20,099 nt of DNA from contig JBCBQC010000108.1 in the NCBI GenBank assembly GCA_039820405.1, forward strand, positions 1-20,099, read 5' to 3'. A model generated the notes under the pieces. That model was not told the DNA's origin. It saw nothing but the letters and a program-made list of their open reading frames with translations, and made no database searches. The stretch comes from CALLVY01 sp937899855 (GTDB taxonomy: Bacteria; Bacteroidota; Bacteroidia; Chitinophagales; Saprospiraceae). Shown here piece after piece: positions 1 through 6,888 of the stretch. The stretch's first letter is position 1. Each line of letters starts with the position of its first letter. Made by a program: the position numbers and the translations under genes.

Positions 1-274
1 GCTGACACAACAGCGCCCCTTTGCATAAACCATGCTGGCGCACAGCTCCGCTACCCAGACCCGGAATTTCTCATTCCGATCGGTTTCGATACCACAGAAT
101 TTCCACTATCTAGAATATGAAATTCCTAGACATAGACGCTTTTGGCCCGTAAATTCCATAAAATCAGTTGGGGATAATTGCTATGTATCGGCTGGAGCCC
201 CTGAAAAATCAAGGAAAAATTTCTGGAAAAAAATTACCCTGAGCTCAAAAATAATCGGAGAGATGGGGGCGTAA
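1..274. other. Left-edge stretch without a convincing gene
   Basis: No supported gene lies here. The plus frame from base 1 is open to a TGA at 118-120 and could be the last 39 codons of a gene cut by the window edge, but it matches no motif I know. On the minus strand an ATG at 33 reads out of the window and could equally be the start of a leftward gene. An open plus frame from 32 to 274 has an unlikely composition and no recognisable domain. The stretch is more AT-rich than the genes around it, as expected for spacer DNA. Confidence 0.4.
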
Positions 275-308
275 AACCCAAAGCCCGTCACTCGACGGGC
301 TTTGGGTT
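275..308. terminator. Bidirectional rho-independent terminator after the flotillin gene
   Basis: A perfect 15-bp inverted repeat (left arm 275-289, right arm 294-308) has a 4-base ACTC loop. Read on the minus strand, the stem starts 30 bases after the flotillin stop codon and is followed by TTTTAC. Read on the plus strand, a run of T follows at 315-320, so it may also end a rightward transcript. The stem is GC-rich in the middle and AT-rich at the base, the usual terminator shape. Confidence 0.85.
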
Positions 309-337
309 ACGAATATTTTTTATCGTGGAGACACACC

Positions 338-1759
338 CTAATCCCCAGTTTCGGTATCGGTGGGGTTCGCGGAACCCAGCTCCCCGTTTTCCGCCGTCTG
401 GCCGAGGTACTGGGGCAGGTCCATCCCCGCCATATTGAACAGGTCGTTCATCGGCGGGACCGCCTTGTACAGGCCCGATACAAAGCGCGAAGTGGAGTTC
501 CCTTCCCCTTCCTGGTTGCCCCCTTCCCAGACGGTAACCTTATCGATCTTGATGTTTTTGATCGCCTCGACTTGAGTAGCGACGAGCGTTTCCAACTTGT
601 CGGCGATCAGCATCAGGACCGCATCGCGCGAATTACCACCGGCCGCCTTGACAATCTGGTTGAACCCCTCGGCCTGGCGGCTCAGGATTTCGTACATCCC
701 CTTGGCCTCGGCCTCTCGCTTGAGGAAGATGGCGTCGGCTTCCCCCTTGGCCAGGCGTCGAATCTGTTCGGCTTCCGCCTCGGCACTAATTTCCAATTGA
801 CGTTTGGCGATTTCCGCTTGGACGATGATGTCGGCTTGCTTGGTGGCCATTTCCCGGGCGGCCCGGGCGTCTTCCGCCTCTTTTTCCGCCAGATAAGCTT
901 CCTGTAAGGCTTTGGCCGCCTGGATTTTTTCGGTAGCAGTGGCCAGCTTGAGGGCCTCCGCCTCGCGTTGGCGGCGTTCGGCATTGGAATGGGCAATTTT
1001 GATGGCCGCTTCGTTTTCCCCTTCCGTCGACTTGGCTTGGGCATCGGCTTCCCCGATCTTGGCGGTGGCGTCGGCCGAGGAGACCTGGATGCGTTTGTCC
1101 CGGTTGGCGTTGGCCTCCCCAATCGATCCGTCGCGGTTTTTTTCGGCGACGCTCATCTTAGCGTCGTTGATGGCCTTGGCGGCGGCTTCCTTACCCAGGG
1201 CCTCGATGTAGCCCGATTCGTCCTGGATATCGGTGAGGTTAACGTTGATGAGGGACAGGCCGATCTTACGCAACTCGGCCCCCACGTTGGTGGAGACGTT
1301 GGAGAGGAATTTATCGCGGTCGGAGTTGATTTCTTCGATGTCCATCGTGGCGACGACGAGGCGGAGCTGTCCAAAAATGATGTCCTTGGCGATGTCGCGG
1401 ATTTCGTCGTTGGATTTGCCCAGCAGTCTTTCGGCGGCATTGAGCATGACGCCTTCTTGATTGGAGATTCCGACGGTAAAACGCGAGGGGACGTTGACGC
1501 GGATGTTTTGCTTACTCAGGGCACCCCGCAGGTCGACGTCGATGGAGATGGGGGTGAGGTCGAGGTATTCGTAATCCTGGATGACGGGCCAGACGAAGGT
1601 GGCGCCCCCGGCGAGGGTCTTGGCCGAGCCCTGCCCGGTACGACCGTAGATGACTAAGATTTTATCCGACGGGCAACGTTTGTAGCGAGATACAAACCAC
1701 ATTAGCATCAGAAAGATGAGGCCGATCAGACCAGCAGCGATAACGATAAACTCAGTCAT
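338..1759 (-). CDS. floT: Flotillin family SPFH protein (FloT/YqiK-like)
   Basis: This 473-residue protein is a bacterial flotillin, a membrane-attached scaffold that oligomerises at the inner membrane and is associated with ordered microdomains. Residues about 4-25 form a single hydrophobic anchor, followed by basic SRYKRCPSDK. The SPFH (band 7) domain runs to about residue 200. It is followed by about 200 residues of Ala/Glu/Lys-rich coiled coil with the repeated EA, EAEA and AEAEA pattern typical of the flotillin domain, then a short flexible acidic tail. The length is close to Bacillus FloT (about 510) and much longer than FloA (about 330). The ATG at 1759 places the anchor at the extreme N-terminus. 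The gene lies 89 bases downstream of the NfeD-like gene on the same strand, matching the known yuaF-yuaG arrangement, so co-transcription is likely. The exact client proteins cannot be read from sequence. Confidence 0.92.
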   Translation of the reverse strand: MTEFIVIAAGLIGLIFLMLMWFVSRYKRCPSDKILVIYGRTGQGSAKTLAGGATFVWPVIQDYEYLDLTPISIDVDLRGALSKQNIRVNVPSRFTVGISNQEGVMLNAAERLLGKSNDEIRDIAKDIIFGQLRLVVATMDIEEINSDRDKFLSNVSTNVGAELRKIGLSLINVNLTDIQDESGYIEALGKEAAAKAINDAKMSVAEKNRDGSIGEANANRDKRIQVSSADATAKIGEADAQAKSTEGENEAAIKIAHSNAERRQREAEALKLATATEKIQAAKALQEAYLAEKEAEDARAAREMATKQADIIVQAEIAKRQLEISAEAEAEQIRRLAKGEADAIFLKREAEAKGMYEILSRQAEGFNQIVKAAGGNSRDAVLMLIADKLETLVATQVEAIKNIKIDKVTVWEGGNQEGEGNSTSRFVSGLYKAVPPMNDLFNMAGMDLPQYLGQTAENGELGSANPTDTETGD

Positions 1760-1848
1760 AGGTTGGTTGGTTTTGGTCGCGGACGGGAGACGTCGCGTAG
1801 GTTTTTAGTATAGCTTTGTAAGCGGGGCGGTCGCGGTAGGAGCAGTCC

Positions 1849-2463
1849 TCAAGGCTTGGGTAAAAACTCGTTGACGGGCTCTACCAAGAGCAATTCGTCG
1901 TTGAGTACTTCCACCACTCGGACGGAGGAGCCCGTGGGGAGGCTGTCTCCTTCGGTGACGGCATCCATTTCGCGCAGGGAGCCCTTGATGCGGACGTGGA
2001 CTTTGCCCTGCCCATTGCGGTTGCTCGGAATGGCGAGGTAAACTTCCCCGGTATTAAATAAGGCGTCGTTGACGTTGATGTTACCCGCCTGGCTGAGTCG
2101 GGAGAAAAGGTACATCAGGTAACCGACGATGGACATGGCGATCAGACCGGAAACGGTTGAAAAACTCAGGGCAGCCAGGGTACTGAGTCCTTTGTTGAGC
2201 GCGATGACGCCCGTCCAGCCAAAAAAGGTAAAAAAGGCAATGATGCTCCGTACGGAAAGTAAGGTAAAGTCACCGTCGAGCTGGTAGCCGTGGTCGGTGT
2301 CGGTATCAAAATGGAGATCACTATCGTGGTCGACGTCGAGTCCGACGAGGCTAAAGACGAATTGGATGACGAAGAGGACGCTAAAGATCAGCGAGATTCC
2401 CCAAAAGACCTGTTGGGTATTGCTCAGCGCCTGCCACCATTCTCCAAAAAATAGGGTAATCAT
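1849..2463 (-). CDS. nfeD: NfeD-like / YuaF-like membrane protein with OB-fold tail
   Basis: This 204-residue inner-membrane protein has three hydrophobic segments (about 20-41, 69-90 and 95-120) and a soluble C-terminal domain (about 130-204). The TGEVYLAIP and GSSVRVVEVLNDELLLVEP stretches in that domain match the small beta-barrel (OB-fold) of NfeD proteins. It lacks the N-terminal ClpP-like serine protease of long NfeD, so it belongs to the short, flotillin-partnered class. The family is thought to work with flotillin in microdomain organisation; the precise biochemical role is not settled. The first loop (residues 43-58) is strikingly acidic with three histidines and may bind metal, which is inference. 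It is the first gene of a minus-strand pair with the flotillin gene and is divergent from prs. Confidence 0.87.
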   Translation of the reverse strand: MITLFFGEWWQALSNTQQVFWGISLIFSVLFVIQFVFSLVGLDVDHDSDLHFDTDTDHGYQLDGDFTLLSVRSIIAFFTFFGWTGVIALNKGLSTLAALSFSTVSGLIAMSIVGYLMYLFSRLSQAGNINVNDALFNTGEVYLAIPSNRNGQGKVHVRIKGSLREMDAVTEGDSLPTGSSVRVVEVLNDELLLVEPVNEFLPKP

Positions 2464-2735
2464 CTTACTATTGATCCTTAGTGATTGATTGAATTACTGT
2501 CGGGCGTAGCCCTGCTTACAGCATACTTAAATTTAAGGTAAAAAATTTAACATTTCTCAATTGCTCGACTAAAGCTAACGAATTATCGGCTAAGTGAGGC
2601 CGCGCTCCTGCCAAGGACTGTAACGGAACCGTAAAAAAACGAGAAAAAAGTAGTAGTTTTGCTGACCTCAAAGCGCCCCGGCCCACACCAAAAGCAAAAA
2701 GCCATTTACACCAAATTCAGTTAAAACAACATACG
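2464..2735. other. Divergent intergenic region, nfeD-floT versus prs
   Basis: The 272 bases between two divergent start codons must hold promoters for both directions. It is AT-rich around 2525-2565 and has an A-rich tract near 2633-2650. On the plus strand a TAnnTTTG match is present (listed separately). I found no equally good CAAAnnTA match for the leftward promoter, so that one is unplaced. No coding frame is supported. Confidence 0.5.
2654..2661 (+). promoter_or_regulatory. Candidate Bacteroidota -7 element for prs
   Basis: TAGTTTTG fits the Bacteroidota -7 consensus TAnnTTTG exactly and lies 74 bases upstream of the prs ATG. No clear TTTG -33 element sits 19-21 bases further upstream; that stretch is A-rich instead. 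The match could therefore be chance. Confidence 0.35.
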
Positions 2736-3668
2736 ATGACGGAAGTCAAATTATTCAGCGGTACCCAATCCCAATACCTGGCCGAAAAAGTAGCCGATTA
2801 CTATGGCTATTCCTTGGGGGACAAGACCTTACTGAAGTTTAGCGACGGCGAGATGCAACCGATTATCAACGAGTCCGTGCGAGGGGCTTACGTCTTTTTT
2901 ATTCAGTCGACTTTTGCGCCCGCCGATAACCTCCTCGAATTGCTCCTGCTGATCGACACCGCCAAGCGAGCCAGTGCGGGCTATATCTCGGCGGTCATCC
3001 CCTACTTTGGCTACGCCCGTCAGGACCGCAAGGACAAGCCCCGGGTTCCGATTTCGGCCAAGCTGATTGCCCGTACCCTCGAAGCGGCCGGTGCCAACCG
3101 AGTGATGACGATGGATTTTCACGCCGACCAGATCCAGGGCTTTTTTGACATTCCGGTCGACCACCTCAAGAGTGAGGCCATCTATATTCCCTACCTGCGC
3201 AAGGAGGACCTTTCCAACGTCACCTTTGCCTCGCCCGACGTGGGAGGCGTCAAGCGCGCCCGTACCTACGCCAAGTACTTCGCTCGCGATCTGGTCATCT
3301 GCGACAAATACCGCAAGCGGGCCAATGAGGTGGCGGGAATGACCGTCATCGGGGACGTCAAGGACGCCGATGTGATCTTGGTGGACGATATCGTCGATAC
3401 CGCCGGGACGCTCTGCCGCGCCGCCGATATCATTATGGAGAAGGGGGCCCGGAGCGTACGGGCCATGTGTACCCACCCCGTCTTATCGGGCAATGCCTAC
3501 GAGAACATCGAGAAATCGCGAATCGCCGAGATCATCGTGTGCGATACCATCCCCCTGAAACAAAAATCCAAGAAGATCAAAGTTTTGTCGACGGCCAAGC
3601 TGTTTGCCCGTGCCATCCGCAATACCCACGAAAACCGTTCGATCTCCGCCCTTTTTGTGGAAGGCTAG
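2736..3668 (+). CDS. prs: Ribose-phosphate pyrophosphokinase (PRPP synthase)
   Basis: The enzyme transfers pyrophosphate from ATP to ribose 5-phosphate to make PRPP, the cytoplasmic precursor for purine, pyrimidine, NAD, histidine and tryptophan synthesis. All class I hallmarks are present in 310 residues, the usual length. They are the flexible-loop motif YFGYARQDRK (90-99), the DFHADQIQGFF segment with the catalytic-region histidine (127-137), ASPDVGGVKRAR (165-176), and the PRPP-binding loop VDDIVDTAGT (216-225). The two halves form the tandem phosphoribosyltransferase-like folds of the family. The ATG at 2736 gives the expected short N-terminus before KLFSGTQS. A hairpin follows the stop, and rplY is 123 bases downstream, the common prs-rplY order. 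Nothing is unusual. Confidence 0.98.
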   Translation: MTEVKLFSGTQSQYLAEKVADYYGYSLGDKTLLKFSDGEMQPIINESVRGAYVFFIQSTFAPADNLLELLLLIDTAKRASAGYISAVIPYFGYARQDRKDKPRVPISAKLIARTLEAAGANRVMTMDFHADQIQGFFDIPVDHLKSEAIYIPYLRKEDLSNVTFASPDVGGVKRARTYAKYFARDLVICDKYRKRANEVAGMTVIGDVKDADVILVDDIVDTAGTLCRAADIIMEKGARSVRAMCTHPVLSGNAYENIEKSRIAEIIVCDTIPLKQKSKKIKVLSTAKLFARAIRNTHENRSISALFVEG

Positions 3669-3675
3669 GTCAAAA

Positions 3676-3701
3676 AGTACCCCGGCGGTACTGACTTTTT
3701 T
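3676..3701 (+). terminator. Weak terminator-like hairpin after prs
   Basis: A 6-bp stem (AGTACC 3676-3681, GGTACT 3687-3692) with a 5-base loop starts 8 bases after the prs stop. It is followed by GAC and a run of six T (3696-3701). The short stem suggests partial termination, so some prs transcripts may continue into rplY. Confidence 0.5.
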
Positions 3702-3713
3702 GGGAAAAATTAC

Positions 3714-3721
3714 TATCTTTG
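3714..3721 (+). promoter_or_regulatory. Candidate Bacteroidota -7 element for rplY
   Basis: TATCTTTG is an exact TAnnTTTG match, 70 bases before the rplY ATG and directly after the prs hairpin. A TTTG lies at 3699-3702, but with only 11 intervening bases it is too close to be a standard -33 element. The position supports a separate promoter for rplY, with the upstream element unassigned. Confidence 0.5.
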
Positions 3722-3791
3722 CGTGCCTTTTTGGCAATACACCCCGAAAGGGCGATTCAATTGTATTTAATTTAGCTAAAAGATAATTGTC

Positions 3792-4388
3792 ATGAATACA
3801 GTAGCGGTAAACGGTACGCTCCGCACGGAGACGGGTAAAAAAGCAACGAAGGTCATCCGTCGCAGCGGACAGGTTCCCGGTGTCATCTACGGAGGGGAGG
3901 AAAACGTTCACTTTTCCGCCGAAACGCTGGACTTCCGCGATTTGGTCTACACCCCGAACTTCAACCTGGCGGATATCACCATCGATGGTAAGGTTTACCA
4001 GTGTATCCTGAAGTCTGCTTCTTTCCACCCCGTCACGGACGATTTGGAGCACCTCGACTTCTTGCTGTTGGTGCCCGGCCGGACCGTAAAGGTGGACTTG
4101 CCCGTACGTTTTCGCGGTGCTTCCCCCGGGGTCAAAGCTGGTGGTAAGATCGTTCAGAAGCTGCGTAAGGTGACGGTCAAGACGACGCCCGAGGCACTGG
4201 TGGATGCCCTGTATACCGACATCTCCGAATTGGAACTCGGTCACTCGACCCGGGTTCGGGACATCGAATTGCCCGATGGCATGCAGTTGATGAATCCCGC
4301 GCCCATTCCGGTAGCGACCATCGAAATTCCGCGGGCCCTCAAGTCGGCAGCGGCTCAGAAGGATGCGGAAGACCAAGAGGCGGACTAG
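3792..4388 (+). CDS. rplY: 50S ribosomal protein L25, long CTC/TL5 type
   Basis: This protein binds 5S rRNA in the central protuberance of the large ribosomal subunit. The first 95 or so residues form the L25 RNA-binding domain, recognisable from GKKATKVIRRSGQVPGVIYGG and the HLDFLLL segment that ends it. Residues about 97-185 form the extra beta-rich C-terminal domain of the long CTC/TL5 form (PVRFRGASPGVKAGG, LRKVTVKTTPEAL, ELELGHSTRVRDIELPDGM). A short Ala/Asp/Glu-rich tail follows. At 198 residues it fits the long subfamily, not the roughly 94-residue E. coli form. It sits after prs, as in many bacteria. The peptidyl-tRNA hydrolase gene (pth) often found next is absent; a YafV-type amidase follows instead. 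Confidence 0.96.
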   Translation: MNTVAVNGTLRTETGKKATKVIRRSGQVPGVIYGGEENVHFSAETLDFRDLVYTPNFNLADITIDGKVYQCILKSASFHPVTDDLEHLDFLLLVPGRTVKVDLPVRFRGASPGVKAGGKIVQKLRKVTVKTTPEALVDALYTDISELELGHSTRVRDIELPDGMQLMNPAPIPVATIEIPRALKSAAAQKDAEDQEAD

Positions 4389-4419
4389 GCCGGTAGTTCT
4401 TCCAAAAAGCATACCTTTG

Positions 4420-4448
4420 AAGGGCGTAAATGATTCATTTACGCCCTT
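4420..4448 (+). terminator. Rho-independent terminator after rplY
   Basis: A perfect 13-bp inverted repeat (4420-4432 and 4436-4448) with a 3-base ATT loop is followed by more T residues (4447-4450 form TTTT). It begins 31 bases after the rplY stop. It spans the in-frame ATG at 4430, which argues that this ATG is not the start of the next gene. The -7-like TACCTTTG at 4412-4419 ends immediately before the stem, so the hairpin could instead sit at the very 5' end of a yafV transcript. Confidence 0.75.
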
Positions 4449-4477
4449 TTCCATTTGTTGACCCCCAATTGATCGCC

Positions 4478-5260
4478 ATGCTCCAGGATCTTCGCATCAC
4501 CTTGATTCAAAGCCCACTCCACTGGGAGGACATCCCCGCCAATCTTGCCGCATTTGGCGAAAGGCTCCAGCGCATTTCCCCCGGCTCCACCGACCTCATC
4601 GTTCTCCCCGAAACCTTTACGACTGGCTTTAGCATGCATACGCCCGAGCTGGCCGAGGACGAAACCGGACCCAGCCTGGCTTGGATGCGGGTGATGGCTA
4701 GCGAAAAGCGCGCCGTGGTAACGGGGAGCCTCATTTTCCGGGAAGGGGAGCGCTACTTCAACCGCCTGCTCTGGGTCCGGCCCGATGGGACGCACGCCCA
4801 TTACGACAAACGCCACTGCTTTACGCTGGCGGGCGAACACGAGCACTTTAGCCCCGGTCGGGAACGGCTGGTGGTCGACTGCCGGGGTTGGCGGATCTGT
4901 CCCTTGATCTGCTACGATCTGCGCTTTCCGGTGTGGAGTCGCTACCGGGGCGACTACGATGCCTTGCTCTACATCGCCAACTGGCCGAGTGCGCGTAGTG
5001 CGGCCTGGCGGACGCTGTTGCGGGGGCGGGCCATCGAAAATCAGTGCTACGTGCTGGGGGTCAATCGGGTGGGTACGGACGAAAAGGGCCTGTACTACTC
5101 GGGCGATTCGGCGGTCATCGACTACGCGGGCGAAACGCTGTACGAACTGCGGCATTTGGAGGGGCAGATCAGTCTGCAAATCAGTGCCGAGGCCCAGCAA
5201 AATTTTCGGAAAAAGCTGGCCTTTCTGGCGGATCGGGACGAATTTGAGTGGAAGGTATAG
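4478..5260 (+). CDS. yafV: Omega-amidase, YafV/NIT2-type nitrilase-superfamily hydrolase
   Basis: This cytoplasmic C-N hydrolase probably hydrolyses alpha-ketoglutaramate or related omega-amides, a metabolite-repair role known for YafV/NIT2. With the start at 4478 the protein has 260 residues, the family size. The catalytic triad is visible as Glu45 in VLPETFTTGF, Lys111 in YDKRHCF and Cys145 in LICYDLRFPVW. The YafV-specific stretches GEHEHF, ANWPSARSAAWRTLL, RAIENQCYVLGVNRVGTD and YYSGDSAVID all follow. I chose ATG 4478 over the in-frame ATG 4430 because the upstream 16 codons lie partly in a terminator stem and do not look like the family N-terminus, whereas MLQDLRITLIQSPLHW does. Substrate is inferred from the family. 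Other nitrilase branches are much less likely given the strong YafV signature. Confidence 0.93.
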   Translation: MLQDLRITLIQSPLHWEDIPANLAAFGERLQRISPGSTDLIVLPETFTTGFSMHTPELAEDETGPSLAWMRVMASEKRAVVTGSLIFREGERYFNRLLWVRPDGTHAHYDKRHCFTLAGEHEHFSPGRERLVVDCRGWRICPLICYDLRFPVWSRYRGDYDALLYIANWPSARSAAWRTLLRGRAIENQCYVLGVNRVGTDEKGLYYSGDSAVIDYAGETLYELRHLEGQISLQISAEAQQNFRKKLAFLADRDEFEWKV

Positions 5261-5609
5261 GAGCGCTTTAGGGGCGTAACCATTTGCGGGGGGGCTCGTA
5301 AAAATGAGGGTGGTAAGGTCCAAGTACGGCGGGCGGTGGTCCGTCGCGGTGGGGCTGGCGCTGAGGGAATTGGTTAGGAAAACGTGAAATTTTGTTTTGC
5401 TAAAATATTTGGTAGGACGGAGCAGTTATTAGGCTACTAGAAGACAAAACGGAAGCGGAAGGAGGAAAACGGAGAAAGCTCACCAACAAAGAATGGCCCG
5501 GAAAATTTCCGCGCCATCCACGCTCGCTGCGTATTTTTTTATGTAATAACCCTATTAACTAACCTAGTACAGCGAGCAATATTTTGACCATCTTTTTAAG
5601 TTAGTTTTC
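5261..5609. other. 349-base intergenic region, G-rich then AT-rich
   Basis: The left part (5261-5365) is strongly G-rich. It contains an ATG frame at 5304-5387 for a 27-residue arginine-rich peptide, which I do not consider a gene. The right part is A-rich. A small stem ACGC/GCGT (5520-5523, 5529-5532) followed by seven T (5534-5540) may be a weak terminator. TATTTTG near 5578, close to the NlpC/P60 start, resembles a -7 element but is one spacer base short. I see no RNA gene. Confidence 0.45.
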
Positions 5610-6134
5610 ATGATTAAGAACGTATCAAAATGGATTATGTTGTTGGGCATTTTTGCTTTTTTGTTGCCTTCTTGTACCAGTACACGTCGCACGCCCAATC
5701 GCTCTTCGACGGCGGCCAAGGGCGCCAAAAACTCCGAAGAGGTGCAACTGCGCAAGGACCTGGTGCGCTATGCCTACCGCTACGAAGGAGCCAAGTATCA
5801 GTACGGTGGGAACGGTCCCCGCTTTGATTGTAGTGGCCTGACGACCAAAATCTACGACAACTTCAATATCCAACTGCCACGGACCTCCAGTGCGCAGGCG
5901 GCGGTGGGGAAAAAAATTCCTACGCCCCAGGCCCGCCCCGGCGATTTGGCTTTCTTTAGCAAGGGCAAAAGTGGGGGACGGATCAATCACGTGGCCCTGG
6001 TGGTCGACAACGATCGACAGGGCCTGGTGGTCATTCACAGTACGACTTCGCGGGGAGTGGTGATCGACAACATCCACCAATCGTCTTACTGGAAACCCCG
6101 CCTGCTCTACGTGCGTCAAGTGATTGGCAACTAA
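5610..6134 (+). CDS. NlpC/P60 family lipoprotein, peptidoglycan endopeptidase
   Basis: This is probably an envelope cysteine peptidase that cuts peptide stems in peptidoglycan. The N-terminus is a lipoprotein signal: a basic start, a hydrophobic run, and a lipobox LLPSC with the lipidated cysteine at residue 22. A Ser/Ala/Lys-rich linker of about 25 residues follows, then a minimal NlpC/P60 domain. The catalytic cysteine is Cys74 in RFDCSGL, the catalytic histidine is His127 in INHVALVVD, and the third polar residue is plausibly His143. LVRYAYRYEGAKYQYGG before the cysteine and RPGDLAFF before the histidine are the usual conserved motifs. At 174 residues it has no SH3 or LysM targeting domain. 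It stands alone between long spacers, so it is likely its own transcription unit. Confidence 0.93.
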   Translation: MIKNVSKWIMLLGIFAFLLPSCTSTRRTPNRSSTAAKGAKNSEEVQLRKDLVRYAYRYEGAKYQYGGNGPRFDCSGLTTKIYDNFNIQLPRTSSAQAAVGKKIPTPQARPGDLAFFSKGKSGGRINHVALVVDNDRQGLVVIHSTTSRGVVIDNIHQSSYWKPRLLYVRQVIGN

Positions 6135-6186
6135 ACGGTCGATTTTTTTCAAATTTTCAAAAAATGCTTCCTTTTTGAATCAGTGC

Positions 6187-6212
6187 TTCAGCAAAGGTCC
6201 CATCTTGCTGAA
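6187..6212. promoter_or_regulatory. Inverted repeat upstream of adk
   Basis: Perfect 8-bp arms TTCAGCAA (6187-6194) and TTGCTGAA (6205-6212) are separated by 10 bases. On the plus strand it is followed by A residues rather than T, so it is a poor terminator for the gene before it. It ends 8 bases before a -7-like element (6221-6228), where a -33 region would be. It may be an operator, or a leftward-facing hairpin. Confidence 0.4.
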
Positions 6213-6220
6213 AAAATCCT

Positions 6221-6228
6221 TATTTTCG
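6221..6228 (+). promoter_or_regulatory. Candidate -7 element for the adk-obg pair
   Basis: TATTTTCG matches the Bacteroidota TAnnTTTG element with one change (C for T at the seventh base) and lies 72 bases before the adk ATG. No well-spaced TTTG is seen upstream; the nearest TTG (6205-6207 region) is only about 13 bases away and lies inside the inverted repeat. Confidence 0.35.
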
Positions 6229-6300
6229 TGTCGCTTATCATCAGACTACGGGGTCGACTGGTAAAAACCGGCTCCCCCCGCTGACCAAAATCGCACTACT

Positions 6301-6873
6301 ATGATCAATCTGATTCTCTTTGGCCCTCCGGGTTCCGGGAAAGGTACCCAGGCCGACACGCTCGTGGAAAGATACGGTTTGCTACACATCTCGACGGGCG
6401 ATTTGTTTCGCTACAATCTAAAGAACAATACGCCCCTGGGGGCGGAAGCCAAGACCTACATCGATAAGGGGGAGCTCGTGCCCGATACTATCACGATTAA
6501 TATGCTGCGCCAAAAGGTGGAAGAAAATCCCGACGTAAAGGGCTATATCTTTGATGGTTTTCCCCGAACCATCGCGCAGTCGGAAGCCCTGGACCAGCTG
6601 CTGGAAAGCCACGGTGGAGCGGTGGATCTGCTCCTGATGTTGGATGTTCCCGATGCCGAGATTACGCAGCGTTTGATGAAACGGGCCGAGACGTCGGGCC
6701 GCAAGGACGATCAGGATCCAGAGATCATCAAGAACCGTTTGGTGGTGTACAAGGAGGAGACGTACCCGGTATTTGAATACTACCTGGCCAAGGCCGTTAA
6801 GGTGTGGGGCGTAGGTACCTTAGCCGCGGTACAAAGCCGGCTGTCGCTCGAACTGGACCGCATTGCGGAGTAA
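6301..6873 (+). CDS. adk: Adenylate kinase, short-LID type
   Basis: This cytoplasmic enzyme interconverts ATP + AMP and 2 ADP and balances the adenylate pool. The P-loop GPPGSGKGT is at residues 8-16, STGDLFR at 31-37, and the AMP-side motif DGFPRT at 85-90. The LID region (about 124-147, RLMKRAETSGRKDDQDPEIIKNRL in shape) is short and lacks the zinc cysteines, so this is the short 190-residue form common in Bacteroidota. The ATG at 6301 directly precedes INLILFGPPG, the expected N-terminus. Obg starts 15 bases after the stop, so the two genes almost certainly form one operon. Confidence 0.97.
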   Translation: MINLILFGPPGSGKGTQADTLVERYGLLHISTGDLFRYNLKNNTPLGAEAKTYIDKGELVPDTITINMLRQKVEENPDVKGYIFDGFPRTIAQSEALDQLLESHGGAVDLLLMLDVPDAEITQRLMKRAETSGRKDDQDPEIIKNRLVVYKEETYPVFEYYLAKAVKVWGVGTLAAVQSRLSLELDRIAE

Positions 6874-6888
6874 CGTTAGCGGAATAAG

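Noticed and set aside
32..274. 80-codon plus-strand frame at the left edge
   Set aside because: Composition is unlike the other proteins, there is no domain or signal peptide, and it ends at the base of a terminator stem. It looks like open spacer.
302..907. 201-codon plus-strand frame opposite the flotillin gene
   Set aside because: It is antisense to a well-supported coiled-coil gene, and the repeated Ala/Glu codons of that gene create open antisense frames.
3483..4454. 323-codon minus-strand frame across prs and rplY
   Set aside because: It is antisense to two certain housekeeping genes and covers a terminator and promoter. It is kept open by GC-rich codon use only.
4439..5323. 294-codon minus-strand frame opposite the amidase gene
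   Set aside because: The opposite strand holds a complete YafV protein with its catalytic triad; the antisense translation has no recognisable motif.
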